A stretch of 64,000 bases of DNA from assembly GCF_900168065.1 (NCBI RefSeq), contig NZ_FUZZ01000003.1, forward strand, positions 248,001 through 312,000, read 5' to 3'. The notes under the pieces were generated by a model that was not told the DNA's origin, did not search any database, and was given only the letters and a program-made list of their open reading frames with translations. This DNA is from Chitinophaga ginsengisegetis. Lineage in GTDB: Bacteria > Bacteroidota > Bacteroidia > Chitinophagales > Chitinophagaceae. Shown in pieces: positions 26,825 through 34,723 of the stretch (position 1 is the first letter of the stretch; each line of letters opens with the position of its first letter). A program made the translations under genes and the position numbers.

Positions 26825-27216
26825 AAAAAAATAAGCATTGTTGTTGCCGGGCGTACAGTAAGTTGTAGAGAATCCGGAAAAAAAATTGAAAAGTCTACGC
26901 TAATAAACGGCTTTAAACCGGTTTTTATATATTTCCCGGGATAATAAACGGTTATTTAACAAAGATTTGTGCTTATAAGGGGATTTGACAGTAGAGGGGA
27001 TGACAATCGGAGGAGAAAGGGATAATGGGAGTCTGCAAACAATCATACAGCAATAACCGCTCACCTGACAGGGTAATTACAGGCAATACGATATACAAAC
27101 AATCACAATTTTCGCCTGCTACCGGGTATTCATAGCGGCTTTCAATGGCCATATTGAGGGTTTGCAGACTTCTGTTATCTAAAAGTCTGAGAATAGTATT
27201 GTATGGTTAATAGCCG
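26825..27216. other. 392-bp intergenic region downstream of ECF sigma gene
   Basis: Between the desaturase start and the sigma factor stop. It holds a weak 59-codon frame (26973-27152, minus) and a perfect 10-bp inverted repeat, GTCTGCAAAC at 27031-27040 and GTTTGCAGAC at 27160-27169, bracketing about 120 bp. No anti-sigma gene is present here, although that is its usual place. Confidence 0.6.
26973..27152 (-). CDS. Possible 59-residue ORF, unknown
   Basis: Reads MAIESRYEYPVAGENCDC and ends CQIPL, with five Cys. It has no recognisable family, no signal peptide and unremarkable codon use. It begins 65 bp downstream of the sigma factor stop codon on the same strand. The frame may be chance; I list it because the position is where an anti-sigma factor or small target gene would be expected. 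Confidence 0.2.
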   Translation of the reverse strand: MAIESRYEYPVAGENCDCLYIVLPVITLSGERLLLYDCLQTPIIPFSSDCHPLYCQIPL

Positions 27217-27717
27217 TTAATGCCTTGTAATACGGGTCTTCAGCATTTTCCGGGCAAAGTGGATACGGCTTTTTACCGTGCCCAATGGTTCATTAAGTAT
27301 AGCTGCAATTTCATAATATTTATAACCTTCAAAGTACAACAGGAATGGTTGTTTAAAAATCACCGGCAGATTGTATACTGCCATCTGCACATCCTTCACC
27401 CGCAGGTCTGATTCTGCAAAATTTCCGATGGCAGAAGGCTGGTGGCTCAGCAGGTAATCTCCTACCGCATTATCCAATAGCCGGTACTGGCGGTTACCGC
27501 GACGGTAGTTGTTAATGAAGATGTTCCTCATGATGGTATACAGCCAGGCACGGATGTTAGTGCCGGCAAGGTATTTATCACGATTAGACAGTGCTCTGAA
27601 TAAGGTTTCCTGGTAGAGATCTTTTGCAGATTCAGAGTCTTTAGTTAAGGTTACTGCATACGGCCGCAGGAAGTCGGCGTTTCCAAGTAATAAGTTGTTA
27701 AATTCGGTGGATGACAT
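27217..27717 (-). CDS. ECF-type RNA polymerase sigma factor
   Basis: A 166-residue sigma-70 family protein with only regions 2 and 4. Region 2 (about 15-80) has DLYQETLFRALSNRDKY and NIRAWLYTIMRNIFINNYRR; region 4 (about 115-162) has FLLYFEGYKYYEIAAILNEP and LGTVKSRIHFARKML. It would redirect RNA polymerase in response to a signal. I chose the ATG at 27717 (MSSTEFNNLL) over 27741. Unusually, no anti-sigma factor or SusC/D genes adjoin it. A 56-codon frame lies 30 bp upstream on the same strand. Confidence 0.92.
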   Translation of the reverse strand: MSSTEFNNLLLGNADFLRPYAVTLTKDSESAKDLYQETLFRALSNRDKYLAGTNIRAWLYTIMRNIFINNYRRGNRQYRLLDNAVGDYLLSHQPSAIGNFAESDLRVKDVQMAVYNLPVIFKQPFLLYFEGYKYYEIAAILNEPLGTVKSRIHFARKMLKTRITRH

Positions 27718-27747
27718 AACGGTTAACTTTAAATTATTCACAATTAG

Positions 27748-27918
27748 CTAGAACAACAGCCTGTAAATCTGGCCGGGAGAAATAGAATTTGAGGCAGTAG
27801 TGGTAAAGCCGCGGGTCTCCTTCCGGGTACTGCCGGCACCTGCCACGTAATTTAAAAGGGAGGTATCAACACCCTGATAAATGGCGGCAACAGGCGCCCT
27901 AACCAGGTGTTGCGACAA
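27748..27918 (-). CDS. Possible 56-residue small protein upstream of ECF sigma
   Basis: A frame of 56 codons with the codon use of neighbouring genes (many GCC, ACC, GGC, CAG, CTG). It reads LVRAPVAAIYQGVDTSLLNY, then VAGAGSTRKETRGFTTTAS and ends IYRLLF. There is no ATG; the first usable start is a TTG at 27918 directly after a TGA, or the true 5' end is in another frame (ATG at about 27953, frame ending at TAG just before this segment), which would imply a frameshifted gene. No family recognised. It is 30 bp upstream of the sigma gene and could be co-transcribed. Confidence 0.35.
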   Translation of the reverse strand: MSQHLVRAPVAAIYQGVDTSLLNYVAGAGSTRKETRGFTTTASNSISPGQIYRLLF

Positions 27919-28022
27919 TCATAAAAAAGGTTTTAGTTAAAGAATAAGCTTGCATAATGGGGTACTTTAAAAATAGTAAAACAGGGTACCGTATTCTTCA
28001 GTTATATCAATATAGCTATCGT

Positions 28023-28556
28023 TTAACTCCTGCTGCGCAATCTGAATGAAAGCAATACGAGCATGATTCCTGTGAAGATGGCATATATACCAAAGATCCA
28101 GGTAAGTGTAACCGCCGCTGCTACAGGGTTTGCAACCAGGAGAATTCCAAAGATGATAGTCAGCAAACCACCTGCAATATACCAGCCCTCGCCTGTTATC
28201 ACTTTTCTTAACCTGATGGCAATAATCAGTTCAAACAGGCCCGCCAGCATAGCCCAGAAAGCAACCACGTAAATGAGTGCCGCGCCGGTGGCAAAAGGAT
28301 TGTAAAAAGTGAGGATACCTAATATAACGCCTAACAGCCCTGAAAGCAGGAAAATACCCCAGTTTTCGTTCGTTTTCCGGGCAGCTATTGCGCCGGCAAC
28401 AGCAAAAAGGCCGGCGATAAAAAGATAGGCGCCTAAGAAAACGATCAATGTGGTAAAAGTAGCACCGGGCCAACCAACGGCCAGCACTCCCAATACCAGG
28501 GCGAAAATTCCTCTCAACAAAAAGAGCCACCAATAAGCGCTATAAAAATCAGGCAT
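28023..28556 (-). CDS. HdeD family (DUF308) membrane protein
   Basis: A 177-residue protein made almost wholly of six membrane helices arranged as three repeats, each with a Gly-rich hairpin such as GILTFYNPFATGAALIYVV and GILLVANPVAAAVTLTWIFG. These N/D-P-containing repeats are typical of HdeD, an inner-membrane protein linked to acid or general stress in E. coli. Molecular function is unknown. A 48-codon frame with one membrane helix ends 12 bp upstream and may be co-transcribed. Confidence 0.9.
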   Translation of the reverse strand: MPDFYSAYWWLFLLRGIFALVLGVLAVGWPGATFTTLIVFLGAYLFIAGLFAVAGAIAARKTNENWGIFLLSGLLGVILGILTFYNPFATGAALIYVVAFWAMLAGLFELIIAIRLRKVITGEGWYIAGGLLTIIFGILLVANPVAAAVTLTWIFGIYAIFTGIMLVLLSFRLRSRS

Positions 28557-28568
28557 GCATTCTCAGTT

Positions 28569-28715
28569 TTAGGTTTCCACTACGAGTGCTGTATTTATGG
28601 CAGGGTGTACCATTACGTGCTGTAAGCCTCTCCGTTTCTCAACATTCTGAACAACCAGGATAATTAATAATAACAATACTACAAGACATGTAACCAGGTG
28701 TTTCCGTTGCAACAT
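28569..28715 (-). CDS. Small single-pass membrane protein candidate (48 residues)
   Basis: The frame starts MLQRKHLVTC, continues with a strongly hydrophobic stretch (LVVLLLLIILVVQNV, residues about 11-25) and a short soluble tail ending NTALVVET. The basic N-terminus and single helix fit a small membrane protein or an uncleaved signal anchor. It ends 12 bp before hdeD on the same strand, and a 7-bp hairpin (CACAAGG/CCTTGTG, 28725-28745) lies just upstream of its start. No family is recognised; the call rests on composition and position. Confidence 0.45.
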   Translation of the reverse strand: MLQRKHLVTCLVVLLLLIILVVQNVEKRRGLQHVMVHPAINTALVVET

Positions 28716-29133
28716 CGATCAGGGCACAAGGGTGCTCTCCTTGTGGGATAGTACTTTTTTAAAACAGAAAAGGTGGCAGGTGTTTCCACACTGGTAAGTT
28801 TATATGGTTACAAATAGTGGGAACCGGTTCTGCTTTCCATTACCGTTAAAATTCCACTTGATCCTATAAATACCGATTGAACAACAACAACTTAGTTAAA
28901 AATGTTTAATGGGGAGGCCTGCTCTCAGTGAAATAATCGCCTTATAACACCTTAACTAATCTTGATTCACCTGTTCATTTAAATACAAAAAAAGAAATAT
29001 GTATTTATTGCCTTCTAAAAAAAATAAGACTCTATACACAATTTAAAAAATTTTGTTAAAAAAAACAAAAAGGATTTAACCGGTACTTCTATACCGGAAA
29101 TAAGAGATTTTTGGAAGATTTGAGCTGATCGGG
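28716..29133. other. 418-bp AT-rich intergenic region
   Basis: Beyond the hairpin at 28725-28745 and the terminator-like stem at 29080-29097, it is AT-rich with long A runs near 28985-29070. I see no coding frame or RNA gene. It probably carries the promoter of the hdeD run, but no clear TAnnTTTG box was found. Confidence 0.5.
29080..29097 (-). terminator. Possible terminator after M28 peptidase
   Basis: CCGGTA and TACCGG form a 6-bp stem with a 6-nt loop; in the minus direction it is followed by TTAAATCCTTTTTG. Weak but correctly placed, 37 bp past the peptidase stop. Confidence 0.4.
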
Positions 29134-30645
29134 TTACTTTTCGTGCCGGTCTACTACCAGTTTCTGCTCGCGGTTGGCAATGTCCCAGGCGGTGTAGAAA
29201 ACCAGGCGGGCTCTTTTCGCCAGGAGGTTATAACTGATTTTATCAACCGTATCCGTTGGAGCGTGATAATCAGCGTGTGTGCCATTAAAATAAAAAATGA
29301 TCGGAATACCGTGTTGGGCAAACATATAATGATCTGAGCGGTAGTAGAATCCTTCCGGATCGTTGGGGTCGTTGTATTTATAGTCCAGTTTAAGATGGGT
29401 ATAGGTATCATTGGCCTTTTCATTAATGGGCCGCAGTTCGGAACTCAGTTTATTATCGCCGATAATATACACATAGTTGGTATCTCTTTCATGCGCAGGA
29501 TCAATGCGTCCTATCATATCAATATTCAGATCGGTGACAGTGTTGGCTAACGGATAAACAGGATGTTCCGTATAATACTGGGAGCCAAGCAGTCCTTTTT
29601 CCTCACCGGACACGGTCATAAATACCATGCTTCTCCGTGGGCCGTTGCCGGCTTTTTTTGCGCGGGCAAATGCAGCGGCTATTTCTATCACCGCACTGGT
29701 ACCTGATCCGTCGTCATCTGCACCGTAAAAAATCTCGTCATCTTTTTTGCCGAGATGATCATAGTGGGCGGTAACGAAAACAATTTCGTCTTTTTTATCC
29801 GTGCCTTCCAGGTAGGCGAGTACGTTGGAGGGTTGTAATACTGTGGCTGCTTTATCAAAAACAAGATGAACCGGTGTTTGCGTAACGGCAGCTGGTTTCC
29901 AGCCCCTGTCTATTTCTTCGAGGAGGTTATCTCCTTTGTCGGTATTGAGTATGTCGGCGGCAAGTGCGGGTGTGATGTAGTAGATATTCGGATTCCAGGA
30001 GGTATCCTTCTGCCAGTAAAGACCGGTGGTATGCAGTTTCTTTTGCTCCAGGGAACGGTATCTGCCGGCCGCAGGGCTGATGATCAGCAGGGCGGCCACG
30101 CCTTTACTTTTTGCAGTGCTGATTCTTTCATCGAGGCTACGGCGGTCCCGCTGTAGTCCTCTCCTCACGTCATCCCGGATCATTACTACCTGTCCCTTTA
30201 CATCCATGTTCTGGTAGTCGTTATGATCTGCGGTTACTACTCCTGCATCTGCATAAAATACGCGGGATACGCGTAAGTCCTGTTTGTTACCGGAGCGCAG
30301 ATCAGCAAGAAAATCCTGTGCAAATGAATATGTTTTATTGCGAACGGTGATGGTGCTTTTGAGCAAACTATCTGAATAGATAGGATAATATTGTTCCCAT
30401 TTCCCATTGGCGCCGGGTTGAAGTCCTGCCGCTGAAAACTGGCTGATAATATAAGCGGCAGCCCTCTCCTGCCCTCTTGTAGCGGTTTCCCTTCCTTCCA
30501 TTTCCGGTCCTGCAATGATGTGGAGTTGCCGGCTAAGACCACCGGCGGTTATGGTTTCACCATATTCTGCAGCCACGCCGTTATTGGTTTGTGCCTGCGC
30601 AATATTCATCAGCAACAGAAAAGCAACAGCAAAGGGAACTCTCAT
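29134..30645 (-). CDS. M28 family aminopeptidase, exported
   Basis: A 503-residue zinc exopeptidase. It has a signal peptide (MRVPFAVAFLLLMNIAQAQ), a possible PA-like insert (about 130-260) and the M28 metal site: His-Asp in TAHYDHLGKKDDEIFYGADD, the Glu pair in VSGEEKGLLGSQYY, Asp in NIDMIGRID and His in GTHADYHAPTDTVDKI. It should release N-terminal residues from peptides in the periplasm or outside. I use the ATG at 30645, since residues upstream would spoil the signal peptide. It has no PSMA-type dimerisation domain, unlike the other M28 gene at 10301. Confidence 0.9.
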   Translation of the reverse strand: MRVPFAVAFLLLMNIAQAQTNNGVAAEYGETITAGGLSRQLHIIAGPEMEGRETATRGQERAAAYIISQFSAAGLQPGANGKWEQYYPIYSDSLLKSTITVRNKTYSFAQDFLADLRSGNKQDLRVSRVFYADAGVVTADHNDYQNMDVKGQVVMIRDDVRRGLQRDRRSLDERISTAKSKGVAALLIISPAAGRYRSLEQKKLHTTGLYWQKDTSWNPNIYYITPALAADILNTDKGDNLLEEIDRGWKPAAVTQTPVHLVFDKAATVLQPSNVLAYLEGTDKKDEIVFVTAHYDHLGKKDDEIFYGADDDGSGTSAVIEIAAAFARAKKAGNGPRRSMVFMTVSGEEKGLLGSQYYTEHPVYPLANTVTDLNIDMIGRIDPAHERDTNYVYIIGDNKLSSELRPINEKANDTYTHLKLDYKYNDPNDPEGFYYRSDHYMFAQHGIPIIFYFNGTHADYHAPTDTVDKISYNLLAKRARLVFYTAWDIANREQKLVVDRHEK

Positions 30646-30686
30646 GGAGTATTTTTTTATAGTCAGATTCACATGTATATTAAAAA

Positions 30687-30713
30687 AAAGAGCCGGTTGG
30701 AAGCCGGCTCTTT
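30687..30713 (-). terminator. Rho-independent terminator after rpiB
   Basis: AAAGAGCCGG/CCGGCTCTTT forms a 10-bp stem with a 7-nt loop, followed in the minus direction by an eight-T run. It separates the tatC-rpiB pair from the M28 gene. Confidence 0.85.
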
Positions 30714-30772
30714 AATATTACCACAATTTCGTGTATTCGTTACAGTAAAAAATGATATATGGCTTAAAACCG

Positions 30773-31231
30773 TTACAGGCAAACCATTTTACGGACCCGG
30801 TCCTGGTGACGGCCGCCTTCAAACGGTGTACCGATAAACACTTCTACCATTTGATTGGCAGCGGGAATATCCACAAAACGGGCAGGGATACACAACACGT
30901 TTGCGTTGTTGTGTGAACGTGCCAGTCGCGCCAGCTCTTCTCCCCAGCAAATCGCAGCGCGGATTCCCTGGTGTTTGTTGGCGGTAATGGCTACTCCGTT
31001 GGCGCTGCCGCAGATCAGGATCCCGAACGCAGCTTGTTCCCTTTCCACTGCTGTAGATACCGGGTGTGCATAATCAGGATAGTCCACGGAGTCTTTCGAG
31101 TGAGTGCCATAATCCTTTACCTGCAAGCCTTTCGATTCCAGGAAAGAAATCACTTCTTCTTTATATTCATATCCTGCATGATCAGAACCGATAGCTACTG
31201 GCAATGTCAGGTTAAATATGGTATTTTCCAT
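30773..31231 (-). CDS. rpiB: Ribose-5-phosphate isomerase B
   Basis: A 152-residue enzyme interconverting ribose-5-phosphate and ribulose-5-phosphate in the pentose phosphate pathway. The family motifs are GSDHAGYEYKEE near residue 15, the catalytic-Cys region ILICGSANGVAITANKHQGI near residue 72, and RSHNNANVLCIPAR near residue 108. Length is normal. It lies 30 bp downstream of tatC on the same strand and ends at a strong terminator. Confidence 0.94.
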   Translation of the reverse strand: MENTIFNLTLPVAIGSDHAGYEYKEEVISFLESKGLQVKDYGTHSKDSVDYPDYAHPVSTAVEREQAAFGILICGSANGVAITANKHQGIRAAICWGEELARLARSHNNANVLCIPARFVDIPAANQMVEVFIGTPFEGGRHQDRVRKMVCL

Positions 31232-31261
31232 TTTAAATATCTTATTAACTGTTAGAGAGAA

Positions 31262-32119
31262 CTAGGACCACTCTTCCACCTCTGTTTTAGTCATCTTGTC
31301 TTCACGGTCTTTCAGCGCCTTTTTCGATATAAAGATACTGATTTCATACAGACAGTATAAGGGAACGAATACGATCAGCTGATCTATGAGATCCGGTGGG
31401 GTGATTACTGCAGCCAGGATCAGGATCACCACAATAGCATGGCGTCTGTAAGATTTGAGGAATTCCGGTGTGAGGATGCCCAGTTTGGTGAGGAAAAATA
31501 CGAGAATAGGCAATTCAAACAGAATGCCCATACCCAGTACGATCTGTGTCATCAGATCAAAATAGTCATCTATAAAAAACTGGTTTACAGCTTTTGCTGT
31601 AACGGTGTAGGAAGCAAGGAAGTTGATAGTGAAAGGCGCCATCAGGAAATAGGCAAATCCGATCCCGAGGAAAAATTGAAAAGATACCCAGAAGATCACG
31701 CCTCTTGCTCCTTTCAGTTCTTTTTCTTTCAGTGCTGGTTTTACGAAGCGCCAAAACTCCCAGAAAATGTAAGGAAAGGCACAAATAAAGCCAATCATGA
31801 ACGCCAGTTTAAATTGCAACATGATCTGCCCTACCATCTTATAATTCAAAAACTGGACCTTTACAGGCGTAATACAGAGCTGATCTCCCAGTCCTACCCA
31901 ATGACTGATTTTACATAATGCCACATAAGAGGGGAAATCGGCGTTGGTAGGTCCGAAAATTACGTTGTCCAGAATTTCCTGTGTATATAAAAAGCCGAAT
32001 ACGCTGAATGCAACAAGTGCCAGGGCCGATCTGACAAGGTGCCACCGGAGATCTTCCAGGTGGTCGAAAAAGGACATTTCTGCCTTATCCTCATTGCTTG
32101 CGAACAATTTCTTTAACAT
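31262..32119 (-). CDS. tatC: Sec-independent protein translocase TatC
   Basis: A 285-residue inner-membrane protein with six helices. It is the receptor of the twin-arginine translocation pathway for folded proteins. Characteristic segments are SFFDHLEDLRWHLVRSALAL near the N-terminus, FICAFPYIFWEFWRFVKPAL with its conserved acidic residue, and the later FELPILVFFLTKLGI. It is longer than E. coli TatC (258) because of an insertion after the first helix and a charged C-terminus. tatA is not adjacent. It leads the tatC-rpiB pair. Confidence 0.95.
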   Translation of the reverse strand: MLKKLFASNEDKAEMSFFDHLEDLRWHLVRSALALVAFSVFGFLYTQEILDNVIFGPTNADFPSYVALCKISHWVGLGDQLCITPVKVQFLNYKMVGQIMLQFKLAFMIGFICAFPYIFWEFWRFVKPALKEKELKGARGVIFWVSFQFFLGIGFAYFLMAPFTINFLASYTVTAKAVNQFFIDDYFDLMTQIVLGMGILFELPILVFFLTKLGILTPEFLKSYRRHAIVVILILAAVITPPDLIDQLIVFVPLYCLYEISIFISKKALKDREDKMTKTEVEEWS

Positions 32120-32167
32120 ACTTTATACGGTCGAACGATGTTGAATACAGTTTCTTATTAAGGATCA

Positions 32168-32175
32168 CAAATATA
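32168..32175 (-). promoter_or_regulatory. -7 promoter box for tatC (TATATTTG)
   Basis: The minus strand reads TATATTTG (TAnnTTTG). The predicted leader is about 43 nt to the tatC start. A TTTG sits 14 bp further upstream, which is shorter than the usual 19-21 bp spacing. Confidence 0.45.
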
Positions 32176-32327
32176 GCTGTTGCATACTACAAATTACAGT
32201 GTACCGCGTATAAAGTGCCTATTTTAATATTGCTTTAAGCAGAGTGGTGTTCATGCTCACTGCATGTATGTAAAAAGAAAAAATCAGGAAGAAGAAAAAA
32301 GGGAGAAAGTGAGAGAGCAGTTGGGAG

Positions 32328-32365
32328 AAAAAAAAGAGCCAGCCCGAGAAGAATCAAGAGCCGGC
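32328..32365 (-). terminator. Possible terminator downstream of CNNM/CBS gene
   Basis: In the minus direction GCCGGC pairs with GCTGGC (one G-U) around a 16-nt loop, followed at once by TCTTTTTTTT. The stem is short and the position is 370 bp past the stop codon. Confidence 0.4.
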
Positions 32366-32738
32366 CTTTCATCCATTGTTTGTTAACCCCAAAAAAGTTG
32401 AATTCGAGAATGTCTTTAGCTTCCAGTTAAACTACTTACCTAATTGATGGCAAGCGTTCAGAATAAGTAAGAATCCCTGGTTGCGTTTTATATTGTAATA
32501 CAAAAATAACAAGAATTATTTTATTATCAATGTTGGAACACTTTTTTTACAACCTTTTAACAAAAATCAAATCATTGTGTTACATCATCTGAAGCAAATG
32601 TATACAATCCGTGTTAAATTCCTACTACTTTTTTTAAAAACGTTTTAGCAAAATTGTTATTGTATCGTTAAGCGTTACATTAAGGAAATAATTATATCAT
32701 ATTAATATCTGATAAGTCAACCAGTTTAACGGTGAATC

Positions 32739-34010
32739 TTAAACTAACATCTTCATCTTCACCATTTCGATCCTGGTATCCGTAACATTCAGAATATCAA
32801 ACTCATAATCGTCGATTATAATGCGTTCTTTGATCTTCGGAATGGTTTCGTGATGGTTGATGATGTAGCCCGATAAGGTTTCACTTTCATCTTCCGGAAA
32901 ATCCAGTCCATATCTCTCATTCAAATAATCGAGTTCTAATCTTCCTGAAAAAATATATTCTTTTTCGGCAATCTGCTTCTCTACGAATTCTTCTTCATCA
33001 TGTTCATCTTTGATTTCTCCGAAAATTTCTTCCAGTACATCTTCAATTGTTACAATACCTGCTGTTCCTCCGAACTCATCTACTACCCAGGCAATACTTT
33101 TGCGTTCTTTATTAAACTTGCTGAGGAGATCGATGGCGCTCATTGTTTCGGGCACAGCCAATATCGGATGAATGATGCTTTTGATATCCGGCGGGCTTTT
33201 AAACATATCCAGCTGGTGGATATAGCCCAGGATATTATCGATGGAACCTTCGTAAATAATGATCTTAGATAGTTTGGTATCCATAAATTTATTCCGGGCA
33301 TCGCTGAGGGGCCGGTGTATTTCCAGCGCTTCTATTTCCTTGCGGGGAATAAGACAGCCACGGATTTTTACGTGTGCAAGTGACAAGGCGTTTTCAAACA
33401 GTTCTGTATTCAGCTCCTGGTTATTTTCCCCAAAATGCTGTTGCGACTGCCGGATAAAATGCTCTACATCCACGCGGGTAAAGGATTCACCGTTTTCCAC
33501 GATACGGACATTGAACAAATATTTCAGCATCCATTCTGAGATGGAAGCAAGTACATTACCGATCACATACAGCGGCTTGGCCACTATAGACACGGGTAGT
33601 GCAAAGAAACTGAGTAACGTTTCCGGTCTTGACCGGAAAATTGCCCGTGGGATAAAAAAGCCCAGGAATAATACCAACAGGGTAGCCAGTATTATTTCAA
33701 CGAAAATAATAAAGGGCTGAATGCTGGCTGAATCAGGCTTCCGCATAATAGTGTCCAGTGCCGGCTGAAATACGCCTGCCACAAGGATCCCATAAACGAC
33801 TATGGTAATTGTGAATCCTACCAGGCTGGTAGCCAGGAAGCGACTGGGGTTCTCGTTCAGACTGGCCAATATTTTGCCAGTAGCCCTGCCTTGCTTTTTT
33901 TTGAGCTCAATGCTAAGTTTGTTAACATTGGCAAATGCAGCTTCGATACCTGAAAAGAAGCCTGCCAGCAATACCAGGAAAACCAAAATAATTATAGTGT
34001 ATCCGTCCAT
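32739..34010 (-). CDS. Hemolysin-family membrane protein (CNNM + CBS pair + CorC/HlyC)
   Basis: A 423-residue protein with an N-terminal CNNM domain of about four membrane helices (LLAGFFSGIEAAFANVNKLS, ATSLVGFTITIVVYGIL), a CBS pair (about 200-325; LIPRKEIEALEIH, AWVVDEFGGTAGIVTIEDV) and a C-terminal CorC/HlyC domain (YIFSGRLELDYLNERYGL to the end). Relatives are implicated in Mg2+ or Co2+ efflux; the hemolysin name is historical. GldE of gliding Bacteroidota belongs to this family, but I cannot tell GldE from its paralogues here. A TATTTTTG box lies only 5 bp before the ATG. Confidence 0.9.
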   Translation of the reverse strand: MDGYTIIILVFLVLLAGFFSGIEAAFANVNKLSIELKKKQGRATGKILASLNENPSRFLATSLVGFTITIVVYGILVAGVFQPALDTIMRKPDSASIQPFIIFVEIILATLLVLFLGFFIPRAIFRSRPETLLSFFALPVSIVAKPLYVIGNVLASISEWMLKYLFNVRIVENGESFTRVDVEHFIRQSQQHFGENNQELNTELFENALSLAHVKIRGCLIPRKEIEALEIHRPLSDARNKFMDTKLSKIIIYEGSIDNILGYIHQLDMFKSPPDIKSIIHPILAVPETMSAIDLLSKFNKERKSIAWVVDEFGGTAGIVTIEDVLEEIFGEIKDEHDEEEFVEKQIAEKEYIFSGRLELDYLNERYGLDFPEDESETLSGYIINHHETIPKIKERIIIDDYEFDILNVTDTRIEMVKMKMLV

Positions 34011-34015
34011 CCTAA

Positions 34016-34023
34016 CAAAAATA
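34016..34023 (-). promoter_or_regulatory. -7 promoter box (TATTTTTG) next to the start codon
   Basis: The minus strand reads TATTTTTG ending 5 bp before the ATG at 34010, implying a leaderless or near-leaderless transcript, as at 16636 and 40906. Confidence 0.45.
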
Positions 34024-34052
34024 ACGAATTAGGAAAACCAACGATCACGTCG

Positions 34053-34622
34053 CTATTTTATATTTAAAAAATCTGTCACCAGCCTTTTCACTTCCTGGTA
34101 GGCGTGCTCCAGTTCGTCGTTTACTACAATCTCGTCGAATTCATGGGAAAACGACAGCTCATAGCGGGCCTTGGCGAGCCGTTCGTCCAGGGAAGACTGT
34201 GTTTCCGTGCCTCTTTCGCTGAGCCTGACGCGCAGGGCATCTAACGAGGGGGGCTGTATGAAAATAGTGAGTGCGTTGTTGTGATATTTTTCTTTGATAG
34301 ATAAAGCGCCTTTTACATCAATATCCACCATCGGGATCTGGTTGTTGTTCCAGATACGCTCCAGTTCACTTTTCAGGGTACCGTAATATTTACCGGCATA
34401 CACCATTTCATATTCTGCAAAGGCGTTTTCTTCAATCCGCTGATGAAATTCATCGGAAGACAGGAAGTAGTAGTCTTTTCCGTTTACTTCGCTGGCACGC
34501 GGGGTGCGGGTGCTGGCGGAAATAGAAAAGGACAGTACCGGCATATTGGCCAGCAGCTTTTTTACGATGGTGGTTTTACCGGCGCCTGAAGGAGCGGTAA
34601 CGATGATGATCTTTCTTTCCAT
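34053..34622 (-). CDS. gmk: Guanylate kinase
   Basis: A 189-residue enzyme phosphorylating GMP to GDP with ATP. The P-loop is TAPSGAGKTTIVKKLL at the N-terminus. The GMP-binding region includes SISASTRTPRASEVNGKDY and FAEYEMVYAGKYYGT, and the later DVKGALSIK and RLSERGTETQ segments are also typical. Length is normal. It is downstream of murA with a terminator-like hairpin between them. Confidence 0.96.
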   Translation of the reverse strand: MERKIIIVTAPSGAGKTTIVKKLLANMPVLSFSISASTRTPRASEVNGKDYYFLSSDEFHQRIEENAFAEYEMVYAGKYYGTLKSELERIWNNNQIPMVDIDVKGALSIKEKYHNNALTIFIQPPSLDALRVRLSERGTETQSSLDERLAKARYELSFSHEFDEIVVNDELEHAYQEVKRLVTDFLNIK

Positions 34623-34663
34623 TATTAATTACAATCAAGGTAGCGGTTACTCCAAATGCAAAA

Positions 34664-34699
34664 CCCAAAAACCAGTAAAATGTTTTGCTGGTATTTGGG
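34664..34699 (-). terminator. Terminator-like hairpin between murA and gmk
   Basis: CCCAAAnACCAGnAAAA pairs with TTTTnCTGGTnTTTGGG, about 16 pairs with one mismatch and one G-U. The T run on the minus side is short, so termination may be partial and gmk may still be read from the murA transcript. Confidence 0.5.
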
Positions 34700-34723
34700 C
34701 TTTGATGAAGTATGAACAACTGT

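Larger units (their letters stand above)
32120..32738. other. 619-bp intergenic region upstream of tatC
   Basis: It contains the tatC -7 box (32168), a possible terminator for the CNNM/CBS gene (32328-32365) and a direct repeat AAGAGCCAGCC/AAGAGCCGGCC. The rest (32400-32738) is AT-rich with no coding frame or RNA fold that I can support. Confidence 0.5.

Noticed and set aside
32338-32365. Strong terminator from the repeated AAGAGCC motifs
   Set aside because: The two AAGAGCC copies are in direct orientation, so they cannot pair with each other. Only a short 6-bp GCCGGC/GCTGGC stem remains, so it is listed as low confidence.
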